A stretch of DNA of 32,388 bases, taken from assembly GCA_029288835.1 (NCBI GenBank), contig JARIGN010000009.1, positions 1 through 32,388 on the forward strand, in the 5' to 3' direction. The translations under genes were made by a program, and so were the position numbers. Shown in pieces: positions 31,562 to 32,388 of the stretch. This DNA is from Candidatus Kaiserbacteria bacterium. Lineage in GTDB: Bacteria; Patescibacteriota; Minisyncoccia; Phycocordibacterales; Phycocordibacteraceae. The notes under the pieces are model-generated. The model was not told where the DNA came from. It saw only the letters and a program-made list of their open reading frames with translations, and did not search any database. Positions within the stretch are counted from its first letter, which is position 1, and every line of letters starts with the position of its first letter.

Positions 31562-31648
31562 GGAGGCGTCGCATAGCGGTCTAGTGCACCACCTTGGAAA
31601 GGTGGCAGGCTCGAAAGGGTCTCGAGAGTTCGAATCTCTCCGCCTCCG
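31562..31648 (+). tRNA. tRNA-Ser(GGA)
   Basis: An 87-base class II tRNA. The acceptor stem pairs GGAGGCG with CGCCTCC, with discriminator G as expected for serine. The anticodon stem CCACC/GGTGG holds loop TTGGAAA, giving anticodon GGA (UCC and UCU codons). A long variable arm follows (about 31610-31623). The T arm is GAGAG/TTCGAAT/CTCTC. CCA is not encoded. Confidence 0.95.
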
Positions 31649-31799
31649 CAATGATTCGCAAAGACGGCTGGGAGCTGTCTGCGCGTAGTATCATCGCGAG
31701 AGATGCGGGAGATTCGAACAGCGGAACGAAGTGAGCCGGGGTCGGCGGCACTAGGAGCGTAGCGACTTAGTGACCGCGACCGAATCTCTCCGCCTCCGC
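31631..31799. repeat. 19-bp direct repeat of the tRNA-Ser 3' end
   Basis: The T-arm/acceptor end of the tRNA (31631-31649, beginning CGAATCTCTCC) recurs exactly at 31781-31799, 150 bases downstream. An inverted partial copy (GCGGGAGATTCGAAC) begins at 31705. Such tRNA-end duplications can mark integration sites; no integrase is encoded here. Confidence 0.8.
31705..31793. repeat. large imperfect hairpin downstream of tRNA-Ser
   Basis: Outer stem 31705-31716 with 31781-31793 (one bulge) uses the inverted and repeated tRNA ends. The inner stem pairs GGTCG, CGG and CACTA (31740-31753) with TAGTG, CCG and CGACC (31768-31781), with single-base bulges and a loop containing GCGTAGCGAC. The same GCGTAGCGAC occurs in the outer arm of repeat copy 2. 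Confidence 0.7.
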
Positions 31800-31884
31800 C
31801 ACTCATTAACTTTTCATATACCCAGGACTATAGTCACCTCGGGCACTACCGCCTGAGTAACCAGTACCACACCGGGGAAGTGAA

Positions 31885-32340
31885 ATGTTGCCTGCGTTCG
31901 ACCGCTGGAAATACACCGAGGCAAATAGCCTCACCGACCAACACATCAAGTCGGCTTTTAAAAAAGCCGATATTCTCTATTTTTCCGCGAAAAAGAAAAA
32001 TTCCGCCCTGCGACGTTTCATTACCTGTGAGGAGTTGGGCTGCTGGGTGCCGCTGGTGCGATTTTTTACCGCCGTTGGCATAAAGCCGGCGCAGCTCGAG
32101 CCTGTATTTGGAAGGCTAACCAAGAGCACCAAGAACTCTCTTCCAATCCGGCACCCAGACCAGTTGAAGCACATTGATCTCGATGACACTCAAGCCTTTT
32201 TAAGTCTCTCAGGTCTTCTGGGTAAACGAATAAGGGTACTTGAACAGAAGGAACATTCCCATATTCACGAATTTGTCTTCGAGGTAGGCGCTCCCGCAGA
32301 GATTCACTATCCTGAGAAGCCTGCTTCAGGTGAAGAATAA
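31885..32340 (+). CDS. hypothetical cytoplasmic protein
   Basis: A 151-residue protein I do not recognise. It starts MLPAFDRWKYTEANSL after a GGGGAAG-type sequence. Two cysteines occur in FITCEELGCWVPLVRFF. The middle is basic (LTKSTKNSLPIRHP), followed by SLSGLLGKRIRVLEQKEHSHIHEFVFEVG, which looks like a small beta domain. The tail is Glu-rich. No membrane helix is seen. It is the last gene before the end of the sequence. Confidence 0.7.
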   Translation: MLPAFDRWKYTEANSLTDQHIKSAFKKADILYFSAKKKNSALRRFITCEELGCWVPLVRFFTAVGIKPAQLEPVFGRLTKSTKNSLPIRHPDQLKHIDLDDTQAFLSLSGLLGKRIRVLEQKEHSHIHEFVFEVGAPAEIHYPEKPASGEE

Positions 32341-32371
32341 TAAAGAATGCTCTTTGGGTAACTCCAGTCGT

Positions 32372-32388
32372 GGGGGGGGGGGGGGGGG
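32372..32388. other. poly-G run at the sequence end, probable artefact
   Basis: Seventeen consecutive G residues close the window. No other homopolymer of this length is seen. A terminal run like this is typical of low-signal read ends in two-colour sequencing and probably marks a contig end. Confidence 0.8.

Noticed and set aside
31650-31800. Second tRNA gene downstream of tRNA-Ser
   Set aside because: Only the T-arm/acceptor 3' half is duplicated; there is no anticodon arm or 5' acceptor partner.

Overview
The window looks like one end of a contig from a small-genome Candidate Phyla Radiation (Patescibacteria) bacterium, most likely a Parcubacteria-type lineage. This is inferred from gene content, not from a marker gene. 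Several proteins are anchored by one N-terminal membrane helix instead of carrying a lipobox. RNase J has an Arg/Ser-rich N-terminal extension. Most starts lack a Shine-Dalgarno (SD) sequence, and no biosynthetic operons are seen. TGA is used as a stop, so the code is standard. The last 17 bases are a homopolymeric G run that looks like an assembly or sequencing artefact.

Layout. (1) 20-2878: two small membrane proteins, a membrane protein with a histone-H1-like Lys/Ala tail, a membrane-anchored DsbA-like oxidoreductase and a dienelactone hydrolase. (2) 2950-3952: a compact minus-strand small gene with its own promoter, SD and terminator, then an FMN reductase. (3) 4005-12104: an efflux block. 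A MarR regulator with palindromic operators over its own start region precedes two HlyD-like adaptors, a DHA2-type MFS transporter and a heterodimeric ABC exporter with one degenerate ATP site. (4) 12117-14435: an LssY_C-domain protein facing an SsuC/SsuB-like ABC permease and ATPase. (5) 14438-18236: MsrA, a GcrA-like regulator, MsrB, VKOR and a bactofilin-like membrane protein, a thiol/methionine redox neighbourhood that complements the DsbA protein. (6) 18270-21993: endonuclease III, an AT-rich orphan, a HAD phosphatase, a MutY-like glycosylase and another orphan. (7) 22038-26152, minus strand: RNase J, an anchored oligopeptide-binding-type protein and SecG. (8) 26233-31539: two helical proteins of unknown function, GroES-GroEL, a small minus-strand membrane protein, LemA and HtpX. 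(9) 31562-32340: tRNA-Ser(GGA) with a duplicated 3' end, then a hypothetical protein.

The most unusual signal is a pair of intergenic multi-stem elements at 2005-2124 and 6854-6970. They share a nearly identical ~70-nt core containing two hairpins, and the core differences include one compensatory base-pair swap. Each core is enclosed by a perfect 20-bp outer stem, but the stem sequence is completely different in the two copies. A conserved loop with private, self-complementary arms is not ordinary for a terminator or a classical MITE. Other points worth a second look are a GcrA homologue outside Alphaproteobacteria, two base-excision glycosylases without a full iron-sulfur ligand set, a pyrimidine-rich minus-strand region ending in a strong terminator downstream of msrA, and overlapping divergent promoters at lemA.
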